64,000 nt of DNA from NCBI GenBank assembly GCA_049487715.1, contig CP150553.1, positions 248,001 through 312,000 of the forward strand. Direction: 5' to 3'. The DNA comes from Pycnococcus provasolii. Lineage: Eukaryota > Chlorophyta > Pseudoscourfieldiophyceae > Pseudoscourfieldiales. The position numbers and the translations under genes are program-made. This document shows positions 49,368 to 58,734 of this stretch, in pieces (within the stretch, counting starts at the first letter, position 1; every line of letters starts with the position of its first letter). The notes beneath the pieces are model-generated. The model ran no database searches. It saw only the letters and a list, made by a program, of their open reading frames with translations, and was not told the origin of the DNA.

Positions 49368-51860
49368 TTACAGTTCGAATAGTAGTGCGTTTGACACGTC
49401 CCACACAAAGCGAGAGAGATGGCGAGAAATCCACGAGGCATTCGGATGGATCGCCGCGCGCTTCATCTTTACACGCCATTGCGACAATGCAAGAGGTAGC
49501 GCGGCGCCACTTGGGCGCTCGCTTGCGGGTATCACTTCTCCCGCCGTCGTCGAATTGGCGTTCACTTGATCGTTTGCCGGAACACTCGCAAGGGCCGCGG
49601 CCGCTTCGTAGTGCTTCAGCGCCTTCTCAAATGCGTTAGACGCGCGCACGCCGCCATCATCACTCAAGTGCGCTCGCCAGCCCTTTCTTCCTTCGAATCC
49701 TAGGCCGTATTCTGCAAGCGAACCAAGCCCATAGTGCCCGCGTGCCTTGAGGTGAAGATTGCGCTTCCACTCGAGCTTACTGACGTCGTTCGCAGCTGCC
49801 TTACACGTCCGCACCCACTTCGCTGCCATAGGATCGCATTCCTCTTCACACACATCTTCCTTTTCGTCGCATGTGCATGCGTCGCTCATTTCGAATGCAC
49901 CAACGTCAACATCATCGCTCGGACCGGACGCGATGTGCATGGCACGCCAGAAAAGGAGCTCCACGTGCTTCGCAAGGTCTGACGCCATCTTCGCGTCACC
50001 CGGGACTTCAGACAAGCGATTGCGCGATGCATGCCAGAGCTTTTCGGCAGAAACGATCGAAGCGTGTGCGCTGCCTCGCAGCGAAGCATCCATCCACAGA
50101 GAAAGCGAACGGCGCTCCATCTCACGCACATCCCACTCGTGGAACAGACTTGACATGGATTCCCATTGCCCGATCTTACGACGCCACTCGTCAAGTAGCC
50201 ACGCCGCATTTGTCATGCAGGTGCTGTATCCAAGCCCTGCGCACTGAAGATAAAGCACTAAAGCCAACTCCGTGTCACCCGCCAGATACGCATCGTGCGC
50301 TTTCTTAATCATCTTGCCCCATGGTCCAGCCTCCGCCACACGGCGATATGCAGCTACTGTTAGCAGGCATCCGTCGTTGCTAATCATCGACATGACTGCG
50401 CTAAGTCCGTCCGCCATACCCTGCTCTCGCATCTTTGCGAGCTGGAAGAGAGCACCGTCGTGGTTGCGCCTAGCCGCCATCTGAAAGAATCGCACAGCTT
50501 TGGCCACGTCCTTTGGCGGGCCGCCAATGGAAGATTCACCGCTCAGGTGCAGGGCACCAACGTTGTACGCGGCGTCGCCGTCGCCGAGTTCAGCAGCTTT
50601 CTCGAAGTGCTGAAGAGCTTTCGTCATATTTCGTTCCACACCATCTTGACCATGTGCGAGCAGATAACCGATCCCGTTGTGTGCCTGACGATATCCACGG
50701 TCAGCAGCCTGCTCAAAATAGTGCATGGCTCGCTGGTGGTTGCGATCAACACCCACTCCACGTGCATAAATTTCGCCAAGACTCGCCGCCGCGCGGGCAT
50801 CGCCATACATGTCTGCCGCTTGCCCGAAGAGCTCAAGGGCTCTCGGTATGTCGCGGGGAACGCCTCGTGCGCCCCAATAATGCAGATTCCCAAGAGTTCG
50901 CATCGACTCGGCGCCGCCACGCTGCGCCGAAAACTGCAGGAATTGGATAAAGTCATCGTCGAGACCATGCCCACGCACCGCGTCACCTGACGGCTGCTCC
51001 GCCGCGCTAATGCCGTCATACAGCACAGTTTGCTCGTTCAGAGATGCCGTCTTCGGATCGCGAGAGAGCGCCTGCGCCTTCCTGGCAAGGCCACGGTAGC
51101 GGTTCAGCGCGGCGACGCAGTCATCTTTTGAGCTCGCTCGTGGCAACGGCTTCGCTTCATCGCCGCCTCGTTGCACGAACAGGTGGTCGGCTCCCGCTCC
51201 AGCGAGCACAGCGGCTCTACGCCAACTCTCTTGAGCCATGGCCAGCGTTGACTGGTCTTCCCCTCCGTTGCTCGCGAAGGTATTGTGCAGCACGGCTGCC
51301 GCCGCGTTCCTTTTCACGCCAATGCCGTGCTCGAGCAACACCGCAAGTAAAGACTGCGCCGACGGGTTTCCCTTGCCGCTCGCTTCCTTGAGCTTCTCAA
51401 CGGCATGCAGTCTTTTCTCGCTGTCTCGCTGTTTGGTCAGCGCGTCGTGAGCCTCCTCGTACAGTTCCCTCGCGGGGGGAGGTGGCAAATCCCCGGGCGA
51501 AATTTCCCTGAGCTCGCCCGACGACACCTGCTCTCGCCATGTCTTTTGCAGAAGCGCTTGTCGCTGCACTTTCTGTCTTCTCTCCTCTAGTTGTTGTTGT
51601 TCTTGCAGATCCTTTCTCCTTTGCTGCTCTGCATCATCGTCCTCCTTTTCCCCACCACTCGCTTGAGCGGCGTCCTGCTCCGAAGCTTCTCCGTGCACGT
51701 TCTCCGAAGCAGCCACCGAAGCGGCTTCACCACCTTGTTCCAAGGCACTTGCGACGCTCAAACACAGCAGCAAGAAGGCCAGCAAGGCGACGCCAGCTAA
51801 AAGGGGCACGAGGTGGGTTGTTGCGTCATGTCGGCGTCGTTGTCGGCGCGGCGTCGCCAT
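49368..51860 (-). CDS. HRD3: SEL1L/HRD3-type ERAD adaptor with Sel1 repeats
   Basis: The product is 830 aa. An N-terminal hydrophobic segment (VPLLAGVALLAFLLLCLSVASALE) serves as a signal or anchor, followed by a charged coiled-coil stretch and then Sel1-like repeats (for example AMHYFEQAADRGYRQAHNGIGYLLAHG, ALQHFEKAAELGDGDAAYNVGALHLSG). Relatives SEL1L and Hrd3 sit in the ER lumen beside the HRD1 ubiquitin ligase and deliver misfolded proteins. The usual C-terminal membrane anchor is not evident: the tail ends in WISRHLSRFVWDVSNALLFEL with only a weak hydrophobic stretch. The repeat number and order are close to HRD3. Confidence 0.85.
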   Translation of the reverse strand: MATPRRQRRRHDATTHLVPLLAGVALLAFLLLCLSVASALEQGGEAASVAASENVHGEASEQDAAQASGGEKEDDDAEQQRRKDLQEQQQLEERRQKVQRQALLQKTWREQVSSGELREISPGDLPPPPARELYEEAHDALTKQRDSEKRLHAVEKLKEASGKGNPSAQSLLAVLLEHGIGVKRNAAAAVLHNTFASNGGEDQSTLAMAQESWRRAAVLAGAGADHLFVQRGGDEAKPLPRASSKDDCVAALNRYRGLARKAQALSRDPKTASLNEQTVLYDGISAAEQPSGDAVRGHGLDDDFIQFLQFSAQRGGAESMRTLGNLHYWGARGVPRDIPRALELFGQAADMYGDARAAASLGEIYARGVGVDRNHQRAMHYFEQAADRGYRQAHNGIGYLLAHGQDGVERNMTKALQHFEKAAELGDGDAAYNVGALHLSGESSIGGPPKDVAKAVRFFQMAARRNHDGALFQLAKMREQGMADGLSAVMSMISNDGCLLTVAAYRRVAEAGPWGKMIKKAHDAYLAGDTELALVLYLQCAGLGYSTCMTNAAWLLDEWRRKIGQWESMSSLFHEWDVREMERRSLSLWMDASLRGSAHASIVSAEKLWHASRNRLSEVPGDAKMASDLAKHVELLFWRAMHIASGPSDDVDVGAFEMSDACTCDEKEDVCEEECDPMAAKWVRTCKAAANDVSKLEWKRNLHLKARGHYGLGSLAEYGLGFEGRKGWRAHLSDDGGVRASNAFEKALKHYEAAAALASVPANDQVNANSTTAGEVIPASERPSGAALPLALSQWRVKMKRAAIHPNASWISRHLSRFVWDVSNALLFEL

Positions 51861-52226
51861 CGGTGCCGTTAAGGGGAAAGGGCCAGAAGCGTGGACTCGC
51901 GCGAGGCTGGGAGAACCTCGAAGGCGCCCTTGAACGGCTCATTGGGGTGACGCCCTTGAACGCGAACGAATGCACCAGGCACCCTTGCACCTCCGCTATC
52001 ACATCCGCGTTGGTCTCCTCTCTGCCGGCTTGTCGTGTGGCACCGTCGCATGGCCGGCGAGCTACGCCGTCGCCGTGGTGGGCGTGGCCATGGCGTTGAG
52101 GCCGTGGGCCTTTCGTCCCACTCCTTTGCTTGCACTTACGTATGCGCCTTTGTCGTCTTTGCCATGACTATGGTGCTCCCCGTCTTTTGTGTTATCGCAC
52201 ACGCACACGGACATGTGCCCGCAGAT

Positions 52227-52730
52227 ATGTCTGCACCAGCATCATCACGGGAACTTACCTTGCCGGAGAGCTTGGCAGGAAAGGCACGTGCGCTGCTCGC
52301 AGCGGAGCTCGAGGGTGAGGATGTGGATGTGGAAGCGGAAGACGGAGATGACTTGGATGCCGAGACGGCGGCGCTTGAGGAAGAGGCGGCGGCGGCTGAT
52401 GCAAAGGCTATAGCGGAAGCTGAGGAGGAGGAGAAGAAACTTAACCTATCGGAGGCTGAGAGTGCAGCCGTCGCTGCTGCTACCGCCGCCGCACGGCGAC
52501 GCGCGCAGCTCGCACGCGCGAAGGCACGGAGCGAAAAGATAGCGCAAATGCAAAAGCACTCTTTACTCCAACCGGTTGTCCACGGCGCTGATAAACAAAG
52601 CGCACCTGACGACAACGGGCAACACGAAATAGATGAAAGCCAAAGCCAAGCCGATCTAGGCGACGCGCGCGCAAGACGAGACCGTGAATGGACGCGCACG
52701 CGCGCTCGTGCGCATGCGGGCATGAAATAG
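52227..52730 (+). CDS. Unknown acidic, Ala-rich helical protein
   Basis: The product is about 167 aa from the ATG at 52227 (MSAPASSRELTLPESLAGK). The frame is open to 52035 with a hydrophobic stretch in the extension (CAFVVFAMTMVLPVFCVIAH), and a pyrimidine/ag acceptor-like sequence (gtgcccgcag) immediately precedes 52225, so an upstream exon is possible. The protein is an acidic block (EDVDVEAEDGDDLDAETAALEEE), an Ala-rich basic helix, and a charged end (RRDREWTRTRARAHAG). No family is recognised. Confidence 0.4.
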   Translation: MSAPASSRELTLPESLAGKARALLAAELEGEDVDVEAEDGDDLDAETAALEEEAAAADAKAIAEAEEEEKKLNLSEAESAAVAAATAAARRRAQLARAKARSEKIAQMQKHSLLQPVVHGADKQSAPDDNGQHEIDESQSQADLGDARARRDREWTRTRARAHAGMK

Positions 52731-52814
52731 TACTTTGTCAAGCTCATAACTCGCTCGACCGGTTCGACTTGTGATTTTAAATGTAAGACTACTGTATTCT
52801 TGCTCTTTTGGTTA

Positions 52815-53885
52815 CTACTCTGTTAGCTCGAAGCTATCCGCCATAACTCGAAACTGCGCAATCATTGCCGGAGCTGGTGGAAGCAGAGGTGGTTGCGGCG
52901 TTGGTGCTAAGTCGGAGTCGTCGGTGGTTGTTGTAGCCGGCGACGGGGAAACTTGCTTGAGGTCTTCACGCGGCACCGCTGCGCCATCCATGGGCGCCTG
53001 TGCGTTGAAAGTGTACAAGATGTCGTCCTTTTGGCCGTAGACAGAAACGTTCGAGCGGATCCACCCGAGCTTGGTGTTTTGCACGACGTACTCAATTGTA
53101 TAGAAAAGGGAACCGTCACGACCTTCTCTGCTACTTGCGGACGCAAGGTAGGCGATGCGGCCGCTGCCAGGCGGCGCAACCGTGCTGAGGAAGCGTTTCG
53201 CCGCCTCCTCCGGCGTTCCGAGGTTGCGCACGTCGAAACCAGCGTCTATTGGACTCTTGACGACGGAAGCGTTTGTTTCACCTGTTGTCCCACGTGGACC
53301 GTAGGCTGCAGCCACGAGAGGACTTTTCAGCATCCTTTGTCTTCGCAGTGCCTCCTCACCGCGCAGTGCGACCGGATCTAAGCTCCTCGAGAGCTCTTGG
53401 AGCCTCGCGTTTCGTTGAGCGATCGTCACGTCAGCAAGCCACGTTGCTGGATACACGAACTCGAAGCCGGTCGAATATCCGCCCACCGGAGACGCGGATG
53501 CGTTCAGAACGTAGTGCCTCTTATAGCCGCTGATGGGAACCACAGCGTCGAGGCGCAACGACCTGCCCAACCGCTCGAGACCATCTGTTGAGCCGAGCAA
53601 AGCTGAAGTGACACCGCCAAAGTTTCCACCTACAGCGAAAAACGTTGCGAGTGTTGTCCCCACGACTAATCTTCTCGTAGGCGGCAACGTGCCCCCATAC
53701 ACCACAGCGTCCGTGGGCGTACTGGGCAGGCTTGAAGAAGCAGGGGGAGGAGGAGTTGGTGTTGAAGACGACGTTGATGGCGTTTCGTCACCTTTCGCTG
53801 CTACCTGAAAGGCAGCACGCGCACGTCGGCGACCCCTCGGCACTCCTTGGCGTTTTGCCGCCGACGTCCTCGCACAACTCATCAT
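52815..53885 (-). CDS. PsbP-domain protein, thylakoid lumen
   Basis: The product is 356 aa. The N-terminus is basic and Ser-rich (chloroplast transit, including RRRARAAFQVAAK). A second hydrophobic segment (VGTTLATFFAVGGNFG) after an Arg pair suggests bipartite Tat-type lumen targeting. The mature part has the PsbP fold: GFEFVYPATWLADVT, SVVKSPIDAGFDVRNLGTPEEAAKRFLSTV, SLFYTIEYVVQN. PsbP relatives stabilise photosystem II or assist photosystem assembly; the exact PPD subgroup is unclear. A Pro/Thr-rich C-terminal region is unusual. It is convergent with the unknown acidic gene. Confidence 0.82.
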   Translation of the reverse strand: MMSCARTSAAKRQGVPRGRRRARAAFQVAAKGDETPSTSSSTPTPPPPASSSLPSTPTDAVVYGGTLPPTRRLVVGTTLATFFAVGGNFGGVTSALLGSTDGLERLGRSLRLDAVVPISGYKRHYVLNASASPVGGYSTGFEFVYPATWLADVTIAQRNARLQELSRSLDPVALRGEEALRRQRMLKSPLVAAAYGPRGTTGETNASVVKSPIDAGFDVRNLGTPEEAAKRFLSTVAPPGSGRIAYLASASSREGRDGSLFYTIEYVVQNTKLGWIRSNVSVYGQKDDILYTFNAQAPMDGAAVPREDLKQVSPSPATTTTDDSDLAPTPQPPLLPPAPAMIAQFRVMADSFELTE

Positions 53886-53924
53886 GAGGGCAAAAATGGG
53901 GTGAAAATGGAAAACTCAGGATTT

Positions 53925-54275
53925 TTACACGAAATTTCTTACAAGACCGGAAATTCTGGTCCACACGTACACGGCTAAAAATACGAAGAGCGCGAACATG
54001 ACGACGACGAGTAGGATGTTTCCACCGCCACCCTCGCGATAAAGTTTGTCCATGCGCTTGGACGCCGCCTTCATTGCCGCTTTCGCCTGTTGCATTGTTT
54101 CCTCGAGCGCGTTTGTTTGTGCCGCCGTTGCGCGAGACTCCTCCCCCACGGCAGTCGCCAAGCCTCTCAGCATGGAGACCTTGCTCCTCAGCCCGTCAAG
54201 CTCCGTGTCGAGCTCGTACGCGCCGCCGATGTTTATCTGCACAGCCTCACCGGCACCTGGTCGCCGGGACGCCAT
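53925..54275 (-). CDS. BET1-like Qc-SNARE, tail-anchored
   Basis: The product is 116 aa, normal for the family. A short N-terminus (NIGGAYELDTELDGLRSKVSMLRGLATAVGEE) leads into the SNARE helix, with heptad positions running through LEETMQQAKAAMKAASKRMDKL, and ends in one membrane segment (NILLVVVMFALFVFLAVYVW). This fits BET1/SFT1 Qc-SNAREs acting between ER and Golgi. The divergent NUP62 gene starts 168 bp away, with a telo-box-like motif between. Confidence 0.8.
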   Translation of the reverse strand: MASRRPGAGEAVQINIGGAYELDTELDGLRSKVSMLRGLATAVGEESRATAAQTNALEETMQQAKAAMKAASKRMDKLYREGGGGNILLVVVMFALFVFLAVYVWTRISGLVRNFV

Positions 54276-54362
54276 ATGGGCGAACGATGCCGCTCAAATG
54301 CGCCTGCTTTGCACGCTCATCGAGAATATAGGGGTTTGTCTTGCGCGCGTTCTCGTTTCTTT

Positions 54363-54371
54363 TTAGGGTTT
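54363..54371 (+). promoter_or_regulatory. Telo-box (TTAGGGTTT) in the BET1/NUP62 spacer
   Basis: An exact reverse complement of the plant telo-box AAACCCTAA lies about 70 bp upstream of the NUP62 start. Confidence 0.5.
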
Positions 54372-54442
54372 GTTTGCCCGCCCAAAATCTGCTTCCCCGG
54401 GCTCCTCGAACGCAACCGGCAGAGAGAAAACAACTCGTCGAA

Positions 54443-56446
54443 ATGTTTGGCGGCGGAGCGAGTCCGAGTCCGTTTGGTGCGCCGGCGCCGGCGCCTGCTT
54501 TTGGTGCAACGCCCGCAACACCTGCTGCTGGGGCTGCACCTGCGTTTGGCGCGCCAGCACCTGGGGCAGCACCTGCATTTGGCGCACCCGCAGCGCCGGC
54601 AACGCGCGCGTTCTCGTTCGGCGGTGCCGCCCCCGCGTCATCAGCTACCGCCGCGCCGGCGGCCCCGTTCTCATTTGGCGCGGGAGGTTCACAGCCAACG
54701 ACGGCTAGCGCGACCACGCCCGCGTTTGGGACAGCACCGGCTCAAGGCAACTTGTTTGGAGCTGCGCCTGCGCCTGCGCCTGCGGCAGGCTCCACGCCGA
54801 ACCTCTTCGGCGCCGCCGCGACACCGGCTGCGTCCGCCGCTCCTGCAACTGCTGGTGGTGCGAACCTGTTCGGCGCCGCTGCTCCCGCAGCACCATCTGC
54901 GGCGGGCGGCACAAACCCATTCGGCGCAGCTGCGGGGGCAGCACCTGCGGCAGGTGGCACAAACCTGTTCGGCTTGGCGCCGCCTTCGTCTGCTGCTCCG
55001 GCAGCATCGACACCCGCAGCTAGTGGAAATCTCTTCGGCGCCACTGCGGCGGCGGCACCTGCAACAACGACGCCGGCGATGGGTCTGTTCGGCGCACCCG
55101 CGTCGTCCGCCGCTCCCGCGACACCGGCGTCGTCTGCTCCACCCGCGGCTGGTGGAAATCTCTTCGGCGGAGCCGCGACAACGACGCCGGCAACGTCCGG
55201 TGCCCCCGCGACGGGTCTCTTCGGCGCCGCCGCAGCGCCAGCCTCGTCTGCCGCACCGGCGTCATCTACCCCGGCATCTAGTGCGCCTCTCTTCGGCACA
55301 GCTACCGCGGCAACGACTCCGGCAACGGGTCTGTTCGGCGGACCGGCAGCCCCGACGACATCCGCTGCTCCGGCAGCATCAACGCCGGCAACTGGTGCAA
55401 CTCTCTTCGGCACCACTGCGGCGGCAGCGCCCGCGGCGGCGACAGCCACGTCGGGTGCCTCTACTGCAGGTCTTTTCGGCGCACCCGCGTCGTCCGCCGC
55501 CCCTGCCTCGTCAGCCGCTCCCGCGACACCGGCGTCGTCTGCTCCACCAGCAGAATCGACACCAGCGGCTGGTGGAAATCTCTTCGGCGGTGCTGCTGCC
55601 GCGACAACGACGCCGGCAACGTCCGGTGCCCCCGCGACGGGTCTCTTCGGCGCCGCCGCAGCGCCAGCCTCGTCTGCCGCACCGGCGTCATCTACCCCGG
55701 CATCTAGTGCGCCTCTCTTCGGCGCATCTACGGCCTCAGCCCCGGCAACCTCTGGTGCTCCTTCGCCCGCCCCACCTCTATCCTCCGCACTTGGACCACC
55801 GGCAGGAGATACACCGGCTGCCACGACTGCAGCGGCGGCACTAGGAGTTGCGCCGCTTCCTCCATCGAAAAGCGAAATCAACGAGAAGAGTACGGTGGAG
55901 GAAATTGTAGATGGTTGGACATCGGAGTTGAACATTCTTGCACGGGCATTTGGCGAAAAGGCTTCTTGTCTAAGGGACTGGGACGTGGAGGTGCTCCGCA
56001 ATCGCGGAGCGCTTCTTGCACTCGAGGCTGAGGGTCGCCGCTCGTTGGCAGCGCATGCAAGCCTGGAGCGGCAGCTGAGTCTACTTGAGACGCGTCAAGC
56101 TGAGGTAAATGCCGCTCTTGAGAGTATCGAGGCGCACGCTGAGCGAATGCTCCGCGATGATGCGGCGGCAGCAAGTGGTTGGGATGCTGGTGCACGTGAG
56201 CGTGACGCGTTGTACGAAGAGTCTGAACGTGTGGCGGACAGGCTTGTTAGCGTCGAGACGGGCCTTCGCACTGCAATTGAGGCGTGGAATGCCGCACGCA
56301 GCGGCGGCAGCGGTGACAGCGACGGTGGCGCGGTGGCATCGGCTGAGCGCGTGCTAAATCACCAGCTGTCGGCGCTTCTTTGGCTTGATTCCAAATCACG
56401 CGAACTTGCGGGACGTGTGGAGGCAGCACTCACGACGGCACGATGA
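54443..56446 (+). CDS. NUP62: FG nucleoporin NUP62/NSP1
   Basis: The product is about 667 aa. The N-terminal two thirds are Ala/Pro/Thr-rich with many LFG/FGA/GLFG-type motifs, giving the disordered FG barrier. The last ~190 residues are the NSP1-type coiled coil (STVEEIVDGWTSELNILARAFGEKA, RQLSLLETRQAEVNAALESIEAHAERML, LNHQLSALLWLDSKSRELAGRVEAAL) that binds NUP54/NUP58 (or NUP57/NUP49) in the central channel. A near-identical segment (around SGAPATGLFGAAAAPASSAAP) occurs twice at DNA level, at ~55196-55300 and ~55619-55722, showing recent internal duplication. The start at 54443 gives MFGGGASPSPFG directly; the frame is open further upstream but that reads as untranslated leader. Confidence 0.9.
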   Translation: MFGGGASPSPFGAPAPAPAFGATPATPAAGAAPAFGAPAPGAAPAFGAPAAPATRAFSFGGAAPASSATAAPAAPFSFGAGGSQPTTASATTPAFGTAPAQGNLFGAAPAPAPAAGSTPNLFGAAATPAASAAPATAGGANLFGAAAPAAPSAAGGTNPFGAAAGAAPAAGGTNLFGLAPPSSAAPAASTPAASGNLFGATAAAAPATTTPAMGLFGAPASSAAPATPASSAPPAAGGNLFGGAATTTPATSGAPATGLFGAAAAPASSAAPASSTPASSAPLFGTATAATTPATGLFGGPAAPTTSAAPAASTPATGATLFGTTAAAAPAAATATSGASTAGLFGAPASSAAPASSAAPATPASSAPPAESTPAAGGNLFGGAAAATTTPATSGAPATGLFGAAAAPASSAAPASSTPASSAPLFGASTASAPATSGAPSPAPPLSSALGPPAGDTPAATTAAAALGVAPLPPSKSEINEKSTVEEIVDGWTSELNILARAFGEKASCLRDWDVEVLRNRGALLALEAEGRRSLAAHASLERQLSLLETRQAEVNAALESIEAHAERMLRDDAAAASGWDAGARERDALYEESERVADRLVSVETGLRTAIEAWNAARSGGSGDSDGGAVASAERVLNHQLSALLWLDSKSRELAGRVEAALTTAR

Positions 56447-56582
56447 CAAGCGCTAAGTCGAGCGCCGTGTGCAAGCATAAGTGCTTTGTGGGAGTGCGGT
56501 GGGAGCAGGGAGATTCATACACATGGAACATTGTTTGAAAGTGGGTAAAAGAAACTATGCATTACAACACAACAAGGGTAGC

Positions 56583-57698
56583 CTATATTGTCCACAGACG
56601 CACCATCTTGTCGTCACCAGCCGTGGCCATGAGTGCAGAGCCATCTTCGCCAACAGCGGGACAGAATGTTACGCAATTTACGTCTCCCTCATGCGCATGT
56701 TCAACCCGAGCCACGCGCTCGAACGGGTGATTTAGACCAGCCTCGCGATAGACGCAAATCGCATCGTCCGAGCCGCCGGTGGCGAACACGCCCGTGCGAC
56801 TCCAGTCTATCGAGAGAACGGAGCGCTCGTGCACGTCTGCAAGGCTCTGCTGAACATGGAATCGAGGAGGGTCGTCGGCAGTTGCGCCTGGCGCGGCTGT
56901 GGCACTCCAAACGATTACGCCGCGATCATCCGAGCATGTCGCGAGCCGGCACTCTGCATTTGCGTCTCGTCTTGCCGGCATTGGCTCAAACGCCGCATTC
57001 CAGACGGTTCCCTTATGGCCTGCACTGCCGCCTGATGCGGTGTCCGCCAGCTCCTGAGCACAACGCCACTCGTCTCGCGCCGGGTCGTGCGCCCAGACAC
57101 GTATGCTATCGTCGTAGCTCGTGCTGACGAAAAAGGGCTGGCACGGGTGCCAGACGACGGACTTGACATCGCCGCCGTGTCCCCGTTTCAAGTCCGCGCA
57201 CTCGAACTCGAGAGGTTGCAGTCCTTCATCCGCCCCTGCATCTGTATCCATAGCGTCGCCTCCGCCAGAACCCACGTCCATGAGTTCCCAGATCCAAACA
57301 GTCTTGTCACGCCCACACGTGGCTAGGAAGATGCCAGCTTGGTCGACATCCACACACTTGACCTCGTTCTCATGTCCTTCGAGCACGGCACCCACCTCCC
57401 ACGTTGATGCCGTCCTCCTCCAAACGGACACAGTTCCGTCAAATGAAGCGGCGGCCAGCTTCGTTCCGTCGGGAAACCAGGCAACCCGGCGCACGGTGCG
57501 TTCGTGCGCATCCTCGAGGATCACCTTGCATGTCCACGTGTTGGGTGCCGTGTCGCGCGTCCACAGCCGTATCGTCTTGTCTGCCCCGCACGAGGCGAGC
57601 GTGGTACCGTCCGGCGACCACGACACGCCCCAAACACGATCGGTGTGGCCGGAGAGGGTCGCTAGTAGTTGTGGAGGCGCGGTCGGATGCGCCGCCAT
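56583..57698 (-). CDS. CIAO1: CIA1/CIAO1, WD40 protein of cytosolic Fe-S assembly
   Basis: The product is about 371 aa with seven WD40 blades. The start (LLATLSGHTDRVWGVSWSPDGTTLASCGADKTIRLW) and the second blade (HERTVRRVAWFPDGTKLAAASFDGTVSVW) match the Cia1 family, which with CIA2 and MMS19 inserts iron-sulfur clusters into nuclear and cytosolic proteins. The ATG at 57698 precedes MAAHPTAPPQLLATL; an in-frame Met at 57755 adds a short hydrophobic-looking leader that is probably not translated. Two ttaggggttt motifs sit upstream. The gene is convergent with NUP62. Confidence 0.88.
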   Translation of the reverse strand: MAAHPTAPPQLLATLSGHTDRVWGVSWSPDGTTLASCGADKTIRLWTRDTAPNTWTCKVILEDAHERTVRRVAWFPDGTKLAAASFDGTVSVWRRTASTWEVGAVLEGHENEVKCVDVDQAGIFLATCGRDKTVWIWELMDVGSGGGDAMDTDAGADEGLQPLEFECADLKRGHGGDVKSVVWHPCQPFFVSTSYDDSIRVWAHDPARDEWRCAQELADTASGGSAGHKGTVWNAAFEPMPARRDANAECRLATCSDDRGVIVWSATAAPGATADDPPRFHVQQSLADVHERSVLSIDWSRTGVFATGGSDDAICVYREAGLNHPFERVARVEHAHEGDVNCVTFCPAVGEDGSALMATAGDDKMVRLWTI

Positions 57699-57725
57699 GC
57701 TATGGGCGAAAATGAAAGGTGGAAG

Positions 57726-57768
57726 AGTTAGGGGTTTCGCCTCCTGATTTTTCATGAGTTAGGGGTTT
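57726..57768. promoter_or_regulatory. Paired telo-box-like motifs in the CIA1 divergent spacer
   Basis: gttaggggttt occurs at 57726 and again at 57758, between two head-to-head starts 125 bp apart. Confidence 0.45.
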
Positions 57769-57823
57769 GCTGCGACGGCACTCCCATTTCCCTTTTCCGA
57801 ATAATAAGTGGATAAGCGTCGTC

Positions 57824-58675
57824 ATGCTCTGCAGAAATCCAACTCTCCTGCGACGCACACACGCGCACGGCACCGCCACTCGTGCCGCCTTCAGTGCTCG
57901 CCACTGCCGACGTGTGGCGTGCAAGTCCACAGGTGGTGACGATGACCAGTCGGCTGTCATCGAGGCGATGGCGAGACAAATCGAGGATGCAAGAGAGGCG
58001 GCATCAAAGGCGGCAAGAAGAGCTGGGAGTGCAGAGGCGGAGGCGAAGCAGCTCACAGAGGCGCTCGAGGTGGCTGACCGCGCAAGACGTGCGGCTGTTG
58101 CGGAAGTCACCGCGCTACTCGCCAAGCAGCGAGAGGCGGCGTTGAGGGAGACTTTTGGAAGCAACGAGGACGACTTCAAAGCGACGTCACGCGACAATAC
58201 CAAGCAGGACTCGAAGGAGGTGGTCAAAACCGAAAAGCCGGCTACTCCGCAGACGCCCATTGAGCAATTACCGGAAGACTTGCCGGCGCGGGAATGGAAG
58301 GCGCTTCTCGCCGCGGCGCTCGACGCAAGAGATCGCGCAATTGAGCAGCGCGACGAGTTCAAGCGAGTGGCCTTTGAGTCGACGCGACGCGCAGACATCA
58401 CGCTAGAGCAGCTTGTTGTGGCAAAGCGCCAGCTGGCAGCCGCGGAGGGAAGTGGTGGGGTGGACACGACGAAGGATGCAGAAGCCGCACTGAAGGATGG
58501 AGCAGCACGTGGTGAGATGGGCGCCGTCTTGGACCAACTTTTAGCTGCGGAGGGTGGCGGCGGCGACGACGACGACGAGGAGGACGCGGATAAGGAGGAG
58601 AAGGAAAAGGAGGAGGGAAATCCCGTCGGCGGCGCTGATAACGACGACGACGACCTTGTCATGCGTCTTGGGTGA
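57824..58675 (+). CDS. Unknown, probably plastid-targeted coiled-coil protein
   Basis: The product is about 283 aa. The N-terminus (MLCRNPTLLRRTHAHGTATRAAFSARHCRRVACKS) looks like a chloroplast transit peptide ending near VACK. The mature part has an Ala/Glu-rich coiled coil (ARQIEDAREAASKAARRAGSAEAEAKQLTEALEVADRARRA), a Pro/Thr-rich hinge, a second helix (REWKALLAAALDARDRAIEQRDEFKRVAFES), and a strongly acidic tail (GGDDDDEEDADKEEKEKE). No family is recognised. The frame stays open upstream to 57767. Confidence 0.55.
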   Translation: MLCRNPTLLRRTHAHGTATRAAFSARHCRRVACKSTGGDDDQSAVIEAMARQIEDAREAASKAARRAGSAEAEAKQLTEALEVADRARRAAVAEVTALLAKQREAALRETFGSNEDDFKATSRDNTKQDSKEVVKTEKPATPQTPIEQLPEDLPAREWKALLAAALDARDRAIEQRDEFKRVAFESTRRADITLEQLVVAKRQLAAAEGSGGVDTTKDAEAALKDGAARGEMGAVLDQLLAAEGGGGDDDDEEDADKEEKEKEEGNPVGGADNDDDDLVMRLG

Positions 58676-58734
58676 CTGATTTGTCACGAATTGAATTTCT
58701 TCCACAAATTTTGTTTTGTTAAAATAGACGCGCT

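Noticed and set aside
54090-55844. 584-codon Arg/Pro/Leu-rich frame overlapping NUP62
   Set aside because: Shadow frame of the FG repeats.
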